Source: Nostocoides sp. F2B08 (GTDB taxonomy: Bacteria; Actinomycetota; Actinomycetes; Actinomycetales; Dermatophilaceae). From it: DNA of 64,000 bases. The DNA is taken from positions 496,001 to 560,000 of the forward strand of contig NZ_WESE01000001.1 of NCBI RefSeq assembly GCF_009184895.1, read 5' to 3'. The notes under the pieces were generated by a model. The model had not been told where the DNA came from. It saw only the letters and a list, made by a program, of their open reading frames with translations, and ran no database searches. Position numbers and translations under genes: made by a program. Shown here piece by piece: positions 18,387-26,512 of the stretch (the first letter of the stretch is position 1; every line of letters starts with the position of its first letter).

Positions 18387-19853
18387 TCAGGACGGCAGTA
18401 GTGGATTACCGAGCGAGTGCCGCAGGGTCGCGAGCCGGGGCGTCACCTTCTCGATCCGGCCCTTGGTCCAGGTGTGGAGCAGGGAGGTGAACAGGTCCAG
18501 CGACTCCCACAGTGCGACCCGCTCCGACGTCACCGGTGCCCGGGAGCGGTAGGCGTCGAGGAAGGCATCGCACAGGTCGTCCAGGAGGTCCAGGCGGGCG
18601 CGCACCCGGTCCTCCCGGTAGCCGCCCGGACCCTTGGCCAGCGCCGGCACGCCGACGCAGCGCAGGCCGGCGCGGAAACGGCCGACATCCATCGCCGGCT
18701 CCCCCATCGCCGCGCTGTCGAAGTCGATGATCGCCGGGGCGCCGGGACCGAGCAGGACCTGAGCCGGGCTGAAGCTGTTGTGGCTGCTCACCTGGGGATC
18801 GGCCGGTATGCGGCGGTCAGCGGCCTCGAGCAGGGTCAGGGTGGGCTCGGCCCAGCGGGCCAGGTCGGGAACGGTCCGCGCGAGCTCGTCGACGAGTGAC
18901 CGGGCGTCCGCGACCTCGTCGCCGAAGCCCACCGTCGCGCCGAGCTCCGCTCCGCTCGTGTGCAGGGCGGCGAGAGCGAGCGCCGTGGCCCTCAGGTGCA
19001 GGCGTAGGTCGTCGAGCAGAACGGGATCCTCGGTCTGGAACGCTTCGTGCGCGAGGTCCTTGAGGATCCGGTCCTCCGGCACCGGCCCCTGGAGCTGGAT
19101 GTGCCCGTCGACGAGGTAGCCGAGCGGTTCGGCGATCACCGCGGCGTCGCCCGACGAGAGGGCGGTCGCCCACAGGGCAGTCATCGCCTCGTGCGAGCGG
19201 ACGCCCTTCTCGCCCTGGTGCGTCTTGGCGATGACGGGGTTCGGCAGCGCGGCAGAAGGCGGGTCGTAGGTGACGTCGTAGACGATGGTGCACCGCGAGC
19301 CCGGCTTGTAGCGGGCCACGGTCGGGACTGTCGTGGCCACCCGGGCCGACGGGTAGCCGGCGTCGTGGAGCATCCCCTCGATGAGCCGCGCCGAGGCGTC
19401 GGGGTCGACGAGATCGCCCAGCGAGGGGAGGGCGCCGTCGCTCTCCTCCGCCGTCAGCTCCAGCCGGAGGTCGGGCAGCCGGACCCGCCACCCGGGCTCA
19501 CCGGGCCGGGCCGGCTCCCCTTCCGATGCGACGACGGCGCCGTCATCCGCCCGCCCGGGGAGATGCGGAGGGTGCAGCTCGCCCACGAGCGCCACCTCGG
19601 AGTGTTCGTCGCGGTCCGGCCACGCCAGGGTGACGAGGACGCGGACGAGCCAGCGCTCCCCCTTGGCGCGCAGCTGGTCGGTCTCGGCGCTGACGAGAGC
19701 CGGCCCCCCGTCGCCCAGGCCGGTCGCGTGTCTGCGCAGCGACTCCTCGAGGCGCTCCGGCCGCATCACGGCGGCAAGCCAGTCGGGGAGCGTGCCGAAG
19801 GGCTCCAGCGCGGCGACGGCTCGGTCGTGCGGGGTGACGGTGACCGGCGGCAT
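18387..19853 (-). CDS. APH-fold phosphotransferase homolog, probable pseudokinase
   Basis: A 488-residue protein, with the aminoglycoside-phosphotransferase (APH) kinase fold in its C-terminal two thirds. It carries the signature shared with the kinases at 38-49 kb: a LPSLGDLVDPD segment followed by ARYKPGSRCTIVYD. It is a close paralog of the protein at 38228-39688, with near-identical blocks such as IAKTHQG and LQGPVPED. The Brenner motif reads HNSFSPAQ, so the catalytic Asp is Ser360, while the magnesium-binding IDFDSA is kept. Catalysis is therefore doubtful; a regulatory or binding role is possible. The ATG at 19853 has GGAG six bases upstream. It follows xdhC by 35 bases, probably in the same transcript. 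Confidence 0.8.
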   Translation of the reverse strand: MPPVTVTPHDRAVAALEPFGTLPDWLAAVMRPERLEESLRRHATGLGDGGPALVSAETDQLRAKGERWLVRVLVTLAWPDRDEHSEVALVGELHPPHLPGRADDGAVVASEGEPARPGEPGWRVRLPDLRLELTAEESDGALPSLGDLVDPDASARLIEGMLHDAGYPSARVATTVPTVARYKPGSRCTIVYDVTYDPPSAALPNPVIAKTHQGEKGVRSHEAMTALWATALSSGDAAVIAEPLGYLVDGHIQLQGPVPEDRILKDLAHEAFQTEDPVLLDDLRLHLRATALALAALHTSGAELGATVGFGDEVADARSLVDELARTVPDLARWAEPTLTLLEAADRRIPADPQVSSHNSFSPAQVLLGPGAPAIIDFDSAAMGEPAMDVGRFRAGLRCVGVPALAKGPGGYREDRVRARLDLLDDLCDAFLDAYRSRAPVTSERVALWESLDLFTSLLHTWTKGRIEKVTPRLATLRHSLGNPLLPS

Positions 19854-19888
19854 GACCGCTCCTTCTCCCGAAGCAGCGGGGCGCCCTG

Positions 19889-21031
19889 TCAGGCCGGGTC
19901 GGCCTCGTCCCCGCCGTGGATGGGACCCATCATCCCGCTCAGGCGTTCTCCTCCGCCACCCCAGTGCAGTGCGATGATCTCGGCGGCGATGCTGACGGCC
20001 GTCTCCTCCGGGGTGCGGGCACCGAGGTCGAGACCGATCGGGCTCGACAGCCGGGCCAGCTCGGTCTCCCCGAGACCGGCCTCGCGCAGCCGCTCGAGTC
20101 GGTCCTCGTGCGTTCGCCGCGAACCCATCGCCCCGATGTAGGCGACCTCCGGGACGCGCAGCGCGATCTCGAGGACGGGCACGTCGAACTTGGGGTCGTG
20201 GGTCAGTACGCACATGACCGTCCGGGCGTCGATCCGCCCCGCCTCGACCTCCTCCTGCAGGTAGCGGTGCGGCCAGGCGACGACGACCTCGTCGGCGTGC
20301 GGGAACCGACTGGCCGTCGCGAAGACGGGGCGGGCGTCGCACACGGTGACGTGGTAGCCGAGGAAGGATCCGATCCTCGCGACGGCGGCGGCGAAGTCGA
20401 TGGCGCCGAAGACGAGCATGCGCGGCTTGGGTGCATGGCTGGCGACGAAGACGCGCATCCCCTCCCCGCGGCGCTCACCGTCCGGCCCGTACGTGAGGGT
20501 CTCGTTGCGGCCGGCCGCGAGCAGGCCCCGGGCATCGTCGATGATCGCCTCGTCGGCCCGCTCGGACAGGATGTGGGTATGCGGTGCGCGCCCCTCGGGG
20601 CGGACGACCAGGTGGGTGCCCAGCACCTCCGGATCGGGGTGCTCGATGACCGTCGCCACGGCGACGGGACGCCCGGCCGCGATGTCCTCGGCGACCTCGC
20701 CGAGCTCGGGGAAGGTCTCGCGGGAGACCGACTCGACGAAGATGTCGAGGATGCCCCCACACGTGAGGCCGACGGTGAAGGCGTCCTCGTCGCTCACCCC
20801 GTAGCGCTGGAGAACCGGCGCACCCGTGTCGATGACCTGTTGCCCGAGCTCGTAGACCGCGCCCTCGACACACCCGCCGGAGACCGAGCCGACGGCCTCT
20901 CCGTCCCCGCTGACGAGCATCGCCGCCCCGGCCGGTCTGGGCGCCGACCTCCACGTCGCGACGACCGTGCCCATCGCGACCGGATGGCCCTCGTCCCACC
21001 ACGGCAGCAGCCGGTCCAGTACCTCACGCAC
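19889..21031 (-). CDS. XdhC/CoxI-family molybdenum-cofactor maturation protein
   Basis: XdhC proteins bind the molybdenum cofactor, help sulfurate it and insert it into xanthine-dehydrogenase-type enzymes. The 380-residue sequence has the N-terminal XdhC domain with GSVSGGCVEGAVYE and GLTCGGILDIFVE, and a C-terminal Rossmann-like domain with CVLTHDPKFDVPVLE and YIGAMGSRRTHEDRLERL. It lies downstream of coxE and coxD and presumably matures the CoxLMS enzyme. The start is the ATG at 21031. Confidence 0.9.
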   Translation of the reverse strand: MREVLDRLLPWWDEGHPVAMGTVVATWRSAPRPAGAAMLVSGDGEAVGSVSGGCVEGAVYELGQQVIDTGAPVLQRYGVSDEDAFTVGLTCGGILDIFVESVSRETFPELGEVAEDIAAGRPVAVATVIEHPDPEVLGTHLVVRPEGRAPHTHILSERADEAIIDDARGLLAAGRNETLTYGPDGERRGEGMRVFVASHAPKPRMLVFGAIDFAAAVARIGSFLGYHVTVCDARPVFATASRFPHADEVVVAWPHRYLQEEVEAGRIDARTVMCVLTHDPKFDVPVLEIALRVPEVAYIGAMGSRRTHEDRLERLREAGLGETELARLSSPIGLDLGARTPEETAVSIAAEIIALHWGGGGERLSGMMGPIHGGDEADPA

Positions 21032-21115
21032 GGTCGACCTCCTGTCGGTCCGTCCCGGCCACCCGGGAGACCCTGTCCGTTCTCGTCTCGCTCCGTACCA
21101 CGGCGATCATCTCGA

Positions 21116-22288
21116 TCATCTCGCTGAGTTCACCTCGTGGACCACGTCCGCGAATGCCGAGAGCGAATGACCGGCGACGAAGGCGTCGCAGAAGGGCAGG
21201 GCGGCGACGATCCCGCGCTGCACGGGCTGGTACCCCGCCCGGCCCCGGTGCGGGTTGACCCACACGATGCGGTGGGCCAGCCGGCGCAGCCGCGTCAGCT
21301 GCAGCGCGAGGTCCGCCGGGTCACCGCGCTCCCAGCCGTCGCTCGCGATGACGACGACCGCACCGCGGGCCATCCCGCGCCGACCCCACCGGCTGAGGAA
21401 GACCCCGAGGCCGTCGGCGAGGCGGGTTCCTCCGGACCAGTCGGGGATGAGCTCCCCGGCCGCGATGATGGCGCGGTCGGCGTCGGGGTTGCGCAGCGCC
21501 CGCGTGACATGGGTGACCCGCGTGCCGAGGGTGAAGACCTCGGTCGGGCTCTCACCGCGCGAGATGTGGTGGGCGAGCCGCAGCAGCGCGTCGGCGTAGG
21601 AGCTCATCGAGCCCGAGATGTCCAGCAGGAGGACTACCCGCCGCGGACGAGTGGCTCGCCGCCGGAAGTGGATCCGCGACGGCTCGCCGAGGTTCTTCAG
21701 CTCGGCCCGCAGGGTCCGGCGCGCGTCGAGCCCACCGGACGGAGCCGGCGAGTGCCGGTGCGCCCGCCGGCGCGGGCGGGCGGTGGGGAGGGTCGCGAAC
21801 ATCCCCGCGAGCCGGGCGCGCTCTCCGCCCGACAGCTCGGCGATGTCGCGGTGCCGGAGAACCTCGGTGTCGCTGGCCATGGCCCGGATCGCCTCGGTGT
21901 CCTCGGGATCGCTGCCGATGCCCGGCGAGTCGTCGTTCGGGAGGTCGGAGGTCATGACGACCGGCTGGGGCTTGGGCGCCTTGACGCCTGAGCGCAGGCC
22001 GCTGAACCAGGCCGTGTAGACCTGGTCGTAGCGCGCCAGGTCGGTCGGCGACGAGCACAGCGTGGCCCGCCCGGCCCAGTACGTCGCTGCCTGGTCCTCG
22101 AGGCCGACGGTGGCCACCGCACGCAGGTACGTCTGCTCGCGGTCCGCCGTGACCGCGACCCCGGCGGCACGCAGCGCCCGGGCGAACCCGAGGAGGATCG
22201 CCTCGGGCGGGTGGACCGCCCCGCCACGGACGGTTCCGCGGTGGCTGTCGACCGACATAGCCACCGCCGAACCGTCCGTCGCGGTCAT
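21116..22288 (-). CDS. coxE: CoxE-like von Willebrand factor A protein
   Basis: A 390-residue VWA-domain protein. The metal-ion-dependent adhesion site is intact: DISGS in VVLLLDISGSMSSYADALLR, the Thr in SGGTRLADGL and the Asp in VVIASDGWERGD. CoxE pairs with the MoxR-type ATPase CoxD to assemble the metal centre of Mo-hydroxylases. The ATG at 22288 overlaps the coxD stop by 4 bases, so the pair is translationally coupled. Confidence 0.92.
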   Translation of the reverse strand: MTATDGSAVAMSVDSHRGTVRGGAVHPPEAILLGFARALRAAGVAVTADREQTYLRAVATVGLEDQAATYWAGRATLCSSPTDLARYDQVYTAWFSGLRSGVKAPKPQPVVMTSDLPNDDSPGIGSDPEDTEAIRAMASDTEVLRHRDIAELSGGERARLAGMFATLPTARPRRRAHRHSPAPSGGLDARRTLRAELKNLGEPSRIHFRRRATRPRRVVLLLDISGSMSSYADALLRLAHHISRGESPTEVFTLGTRVTHVTRALRNPDADRAIIAAGELIPDWSGGTRLADGLGVFLSRWGRRGMARGAVVVIASDGWERGDPADLALQLTRLRRLAHRIVWVNPHRGRAGYQPVQRGIVAALPFCDAFVAGHSLSAFADVVHEVNSAR

Positions 22289-23181
22289 CGGCTGAGGATC
22301 CGGTCCAGGGCGAGCCGGACGCGTTCGGCGTCCTCGCGGTACTTGACGGCGACGCCGAGGGTCGCGGCGGCGGTCTCGACGTCGAGCTCGCGGGTCCCGA
22401 GCTCGGTGAGGGCACGGGCCCAGTCGAGGGTCTCCGCGATGCCCGGCGGCTTGAGCAGGCTGTCGTCGGCCCGGATCGCGTGCGTCGCGCGAACCACCTG
22501 CTCGGCGAGGGCCGCGGGCACCTCGGGTGCCCGGCTCGCCACGATTTCGAGCTCGCGCTGCAGTCCAGGGTGCTCGAGCCAGTGGTAGAGGCACCGTCGC
22601 TTCAGGGCGTCGTGCAGCTCGCGGGTGCGGTTCGAGGTGAGGACGACGACCGGGGGCGTTGCGGCGGAGACGGTGCCGAGCTCGGGGATCGTCACCTGCC
22701 AGGTCGAGAGCACCTCGAGCAGGAAAGCCTCGAACTCGTCGTCGGCCCGGTCGATCTCGTCGATGAGCAGCACGACGGGCGCCTCGCGCAGCGCCTTGAG
22801 GATCGGCCGGGACAGCAGGAACCGCTCGTCGAACAGCTCCCCCTCGACCTGGGCGAGGTCCGCGCCCCGGTCACCTCCGGCACTGGCCTCGACGGCCCGA
22901 AGGTGCAGGATCTGGCGGGGGAAGTCCCAGTCGTAGAGCGCCTGAGTCGCGTCGATTCCCTCGTAGCACTGGAGCCGGACGAGCGGCAGGTCCAGGGCCT
23001 GCGCCAGCGCCTCGGCGAGCGCGGTCTTCCCGGTGCCCGGCTCGCCCTCCATGAGTAGCGGTCGAGCCAGTCGCAGGCTGAGCCAGGTCACGGTGGAGAG
23101 CTCTGGACTCGAGAGGTACCCGGTGCGGCCCAGGGCGTGCTCGAGGTCGGCGGCCGACGCATACGCCTCGCGGGGGTCCAT
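22285..23181 (-). CDS. coxD: MoxR-family AAA+ ATPase, CoxD-like
   Basis: A 298-residue AAA+ chaperone-like ATPase. Walker A is GEPGTGKTALAEAL (about residues 46-59), Walker B is VVLLIDEIDRAD and sensor 1 is in VVVLTSNRTREL. With CoxE it remodels the apo-hydroxylase so that the sulfurated and metal-loaded cofactor forms. The start at 23181 (MDPREAYAS) fits the family. It opens the coxD-coxE-xdhC group. Confidence 0.93.
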   Translation of the reverse strand: MDPREAYASAADLEHALGRTGYLSSPELSTVTWLSLRLARPLLMEGEPGTGKTALAEALAQALDLPLVRLQCYEGIDATQALYDWDFPRQILHLRAVEASAGGDRGADLAQVEGELFDERFLLSRPILKALREAPVVLLIDEIDRADDEFEAFLLEVLSTWQVTIPELGTVSAATPPVVVLTSNRTRELHDALKRRCLYHWLEHPGLQRELEIVASRAPEVPAALAEQVVRATHAIRADDSLLKPPGIAETLDWARALTELGTRELDVETAAATLGVAVKYREDAERVRLALDRILSR

Positions 23182-23241
23182 GCCGCTAGCCTGCCACGTC
23201 GTCCATCCGGCGGGCCCCCCTCAGGAGACTCTTCAGGGAGG

Positions 23242-24585
23242 TCAGAGCGCCGCGTCCGGCTCGATCGTGTCCACGTCGAGATGTCCGCCCTCGTCCTCGG
23301 CCGGCCGCACGAGGTTCATGATCACCGCGATGAACGCGGCGGGGACGATGCCCGAGATGAGCAGCACGCGCAGCTCCTCGGGGAACGCGTCGGCGGCCGC
23401 AGGCACGAGCGCGAAGCCCTGGCCGACTCCGACCGCGACGGCAATGACGAGGAGGTCGTGCCGGTTGAGCCGGCTGGCGGCGATGAGCTTGATCCCCGCC
23501 GCGAGCACCATGCCGAACATGACCACGGCCGCGCCGCCGACGACGGCCGCCGGCATGATCGCGATGATCGTCGCCAGCTTGGGGAACAGTCCACCGAGAA
23601 TGAGGAACCCGGCGCCGATGGTCACGACGTGGCGGGACATGACACCGGTCAGGGCGACCAGGCCGACGTTCTGGCTGAAGGTCGTGTTCGGCAGCGCCGA
23701 GAACACCGACGCGAACGCCGTGCCGACCCCGTCGCCGACGACACCACCGGAGAGCTCCTTGTCGGTGACGTCACGCCCGGCGCCGCCCTTGGTCAGCGCC
23801 GCGAGGTCGCCGATCGTCTCGACGGAAGTCGCGATGGCCATCGCACCCATACCGATGAGCGCGGCGGCGGGGAAGCTCAGGCCGAACTCCAGCGGCGTCG
23901 GGATGGCGAACCACGCGGCCTCGCCGACCCGCTCGAAGGAGACCTTGCCGGTGAAGGCGGCCACCGCATACCCGACGACGAGGCCGACGAGCACGGAGGC
24001 GGCCCCGAGGATGCCCTTGCCGAAGCGATAGGCGACGAGGATGACCGCGAGGACGAGCATCGCCAGGCCGAGGTTCTGCCACGAGCCGAAGTCCTCGGCG
24101 CCCGCGCCGCCGCCGAACAGGTTCATCCCGGTCGGGATCAGGCCGATTCCGATGACGAGAACGACGATGCCGCTGACGAGCGGCGGGAAGAGCTTCTTCA
24201 GCCAGCGCAGGCTGAAGCCGAGCGCGACCTGGACGACGCCGGCGAAGATCGCGCCGCCGAACACGGCCGACAGTCCGTACGTCTGCGCGAGCGGGATCGA
24301 GACGACGAGGAACCCGAAGCTCGTGCCCTCGACGACCGGCAGCCGTGCCCCGACCGGCCCGATGCCGATCGTCTGCAGCAGCGTCGTCAGGCCGGCGACG
24401 AGCATCGCCACCTGGACGAGGAACGCGGTGTCCCCCGTCGAGGCCCCGATCGCCGTCGCGAGGATGATGGGGATGGAGACGTTGCTCGCCATCATGACGA
24501 GGACGTGCTGCAGGCCCAGGGGGACAGCCTCACGCAGGGGCGGGGTGTCGTCGACGCGGTAGCGGACGTGGATGGTCTCGGTCAT
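23242..24585 (-). CDS. NCS2-family nucleobase permease (xanthine/urate/uracil type)
   Basis: A 447-residue permease with about 14 membrane helices that imports nucleobases with protons. NCS2 landmarks are QTIGIGPVGARLPVVEGTSF, ATSVETIGDLAALTKGG with the substrate-binding Glu, and NTTFSQNVGLVALTGV. The TTFSQNVG form is typical of xanthine and urate carriers rather than UraA, but specificity cannot be fixed by eye. The ATG at 24585 is used; further upstream the frame is non-conserved. It lies 60 bases from the coxD stop on the same strand, which supports a purine-linked role for the Mo-hydroxylase. Confidence 0.88.
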   Translation of the reverse strand: MTETIHVRYRVDDTPPLREAVPLGLQHVLVMMASNVSIPIILATAIGASTGDTAFLVQVAMLVAGLTTLLQTIGIGPVGARLPVVEGTSFGFLVVSIPLAQTYGLSAVFGGAIFAGVVQVALGFSLRWLKKLFPPLVSGIVVLVIGIGLIPTGMNLFGGGAGAEDFGSWQNLGLAMLVLAVILVAYRFGKGILGAASVLVGLVVGYAVAAFTGKVSFERVGEAAWFAIPTPLEFGLSFPAAALIGMGAMAIATSVETIGDLAALTKGGAGRDVTDKELSGGVVGDGVGTAFASVFSALPNTTFSQNVGLVALTGVMSRHVVTIGAGFLILGGLFPKLATIIAIMPAAVVGGAAVVMFGMVLAAGIKLIAASRLNRHDLLVIAVAVGVGQGFALVPAAADAFPEELRVLLISGIVPAAFIAVIMNLVRPAEDEGGHLDVDTIEPDAAL

Positions 24586-24628
24586 CCGGCGACCGTAGCG
24601 ACACCGGGTCAGCCCGTGGTGGGTGACT

Positions 24629-24644
24629 ATGCACTGCGCTGCAT
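24629..24644. promoter_or_regulatory. Inverted repeat upstream of the NCS2 permease gene
   Basis: ATGCA-CTGCGC-TGCAT is a perfect 5-6-5 inverted repeat 44-59 bases upstream of the permease start codon. It is a possible operator for a purine-responsive or other regulator. No regulator gene is adjacent, so this rests on symmetry and position alone. Confidence 0.3.
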
Positions 24645-24691
24645 GCCCGCGGTTGGCAGGATCACCCAACCGGTGAGTAGCCCAGGAGGAC

Positions 24692-25153
24692 TCAGCTCCT
24701 GCTGCGCAGGCCCTCGATCGCGCCGCGCGCCCGCTCCGGGATCGGTGTCGGTCGTCGGGTCGCCTTGTCGACGAAGACGTGGACGAAGCGGCCCTCCGCG
24801 ACGAGCGTCCCGTCACCGCGGACCATGCCGAGCTCCCAGGTCACGCTCGACGTCCCGAGCGCGCCGACCCGCAGCCCGACCGTGAGGGTGTCGGGGTACT
24901 CGGCCGGGGCGAGGTAGCGGCACCCCGACTCGACGCACAGCCCGACCGGTGCGTCGCCGGCGGGATCGATCCGCAGCCCGGCGTGCTCGATCATCCACGC
25001 GTTGATGACCGTGTCCATGGCGAGGTAGTGGACCGTGTTGTTCACATGGCCGTAGACGTCGTTGTCGTTCCATCGGGTCGGGAAGGTCGCACGGTGGGGA
25101 TAGCCGGCCAGCGGCTCCGCTACCGGCTCGTCGGCGGGGGTCTCGTCGGCCAT
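24692..25153 (-). CDS. Acyl-CoA thioesterase, 4-hydroxybenzoyl-CoA thioesterase type
   Basis: A 153-residue hot-dog-fold thioesterase. The family motif is RWNDNDVYGHVNNTVHYLAMDT, where the Asp before VYGHVNN is the likely catalytic acid. It would hydrolyse an acyl-CoA or acyl-ACP in the cytoplasm. The ATG at 25153 is chosen because the hot-dog domain starts about 20 residues later. It is divergent from the epoxide-hydrolase-like gene, with 38 bases between the starts. Confidence 0.85.
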   Translation of the reverse strand: MADETPADEPVAEPLAGYPHRATFPTRWNDNDVYGHVNNTVHYLAMDTVINAWMIEHAGLRIDPAGDAPVGLCVESGCRYLAPAEYPDTLTVGLRVGALGTSSVTWELGMVRGDGTLVAEGRFVHVFVDKATRRPTPIPERARGAIEGLRSRS

Positions 25154-25191
25154 GACGCCATCCTCGCACCGCCTCCCTAGACTCATCGGGT

Positions 25192-26055
25192 ATGCGCGAC
25201 TCACCGGCGGCGTGGACCCGCACCGACGTCGAGGTGCCGGGCCCCGACGGACCGCTCGTCCTCGACGTCTGGACGCTCGGGGAGAGCGGGGCACCGCATA
25301 CCGTCCTGGCGCTGCACGGGTTCCCCCAGTCCGCCCGCTCCTGGCAGACCGTCGGGGAGCGGCTCGCGGAGCACGGCGTGCGGGTGGTCGCTCCCGACCA
25401 GCGTGGTTACAGCCCGGGTGCGCGGCCGGCGGGCGTGGAGCCGTACCGGATGCCGCACCTCGTCGCCGATGCGCTCGCCGTCGCCGATTCCGTGGACGCG
25501 CCGACGTTCCACCTCCTCGGCCACGACTGGGGAGCCCAGGTGGGGTGGAACGTCTGCGCCGCCTCACCCGAGCGGGTGCGCTCCTTCACCGCGGTCTCGG
25601 TGCCGCACCCGCGGGCCTACGCCACCGCATACGTGAAGGACGCGGAGCAGCGCGAGGCGGCCGCCTACATCGGGATCTTCTGGCAGCCCGGCACCGGTGA
25701 GGAGTGGCTGGCCGCGGACGACTGGGCCGTGCTCCGTCGGATGCTTGCCGGTCTCCCCGAGGACGAGATCGACCACTACGTGGCTCGGATGCGCGAGCCG
25801 GGCCTGACCACAGCGGCGCTCGGCTGGTACCGCGCCATGGAGTCCGCCGCCGACTTCCCGGCCACGCGGGTTCCGACGACCTATCTCTGGAGCACGGGCG
25901 ACCTCGCGCTGCGGCGGCGCGGCGCGGAGCTGTGCGGTGACTTCGTGGATGCCGACTACCGCTACGTCGAGCTCGAGGGCGTCTCGCACTGGATCCCCGA
26001 CGAGGCTCCGGACGCCGTCGTCGAGGCGGTGCTCGAGCGGATCGAGCGGGACTGA
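25192..26055 (+). CDS. Alpha/beta hydrolase, epoxide-hydrolase-like
   Basis: A 287-residue alpha/beta hydrolase. LALHGFPQSARSW gives the oxyanion HGFP motif. The nucleophile elbow is GHDWGAQVGW, where Asp replaces Ser as in epoxide hydrolases and haloalkane dehalogenases. The C-terminal His is in GVSHWIPDE. A lid domain with a WY pair (ALGWYRAM) also fits epoxide hydrolases. It starts at the ATG at 25192. No neighbour reveals the substrate. Confidence 0.85.
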   Translation: MRDSPAAWTRTDVEVPGPDGPLVLDVWTLGESGAPHTVLALHGFPQSARSWQTVGERLAEHGVRVVAPDQRGYSPGARPAGVEPYRMPHLVADALAVADSVDAPTFHLLGHDWGAQVGWNVCAASPERVRSFTAVSVPHPRAYATAYVKDAEQREAAAYIGIFWQPGTGEEWLAADDWAVLRRMLAGLPEDEIDHYVARMREPGLTTAALGWYRAMESAADFPATRVPTTYLWSTGDLALRRRGAELCGDFVDADYRYVELEGVSHWIPDEAPDAVVEAVLERIERD

Positions 26056-26105
26056 CGATCGGGGCTCCACCGGGTCGTTGTTCCGTGTTTGGGCCGCTGC
26101 CCTGC

Positions 26106-26131
26106 GTTCGGCGCGCTGTAGCGCGCCGAAC
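26106..26131. repeat. Perfect 26-bp intergenic palindrome
   Basis: Two perfect 12-base arms (GTTCGGCGCGCT and AGCGCGCCGAAC) flank a central GT. A further 12-mer, GTTTGGGCCGCT at 26087-26098, is identical to one arm of the related element at 203-228. It lies between the convergent hydrolase gene and tRNA-Tyr. It could act as a bidirectional terminator or belong to a dispersed palindromic repeat family. The rest of the gap 26056-26284 has no gene. Confidence 0.75.
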
Positions 26132-26284
26132 CCATGGCCGGGGCCCGGTTGCGGAAGAACGCACCGGTGCCACGGGGCGAGCGCCGGGTCCACAGCGTGG
26201 TGGACGCCTGCGACGTCGGAGGGGTTGAGGGGATCTCGAACGCGGCGTCGAAACGCGCCGACTGTCCCGACATGACAGATAAGC

Positions 26285-26320
26285 GAAGGGCCCCGCTCCG
26301 GAGACGGTGCGGGACCCTTC
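26285..26320 (-). terminator. Stem-loop downstream of tRNA-Tyr
   Basis: GAAGGGCCCCGC (26285-26296) pairs with GCGGGACCCTTC (26309-26320), with one mismatch and a 12-base loop. On the minus strand it follows tRNA-Tyr by 8 bases. There is no strong U-tract, which is usual for actinobacterial hairpin terminators. Confidence 0.55.
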
Positions 26321-26328
26321 GGCAGGGG

Positions 26329-26409
26329 TGGCAGGTGCAGGATTCGAACCTGCGTAGCTTTCGCGACGGATTTACAGTCCGCTTCCATTGGCCGCTCGGA
26401 CAACCTGCC
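26329..26409 (-). tRNA. tRNA-Tyr (GTA)
   Basis: Eighty-one bases fold as a class II tRNA. The acceptor is GGCAGGT/ACCTGCC with discriminator A, the anticodon loop is CTGTAAA with anticodon GTA, the variable arm is CGCGAAAGCTA-like, and the T arm is GCAGGTTCGAATCCTGC. CCA is not encoded. Confidence 0.96.
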
Positions 26410-26512
26410 TGGTGCGCATGGAAGGATAGCAAGTCAGCGGCCCGCGGCTAAATCGCTGCCGGAGGCGCCGGACCGACCAGACGACAGACCACACGCGAAG
26501 GAGCCACGACCC

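Noticed and set aside
24586-24691. Purine riboswitch upstream of the NCS2 permease.
   Set aside because: The 106-base gap does not show the conserved junction or loop sequences of purine or related aptamers; only the short inverted repeat stands out.
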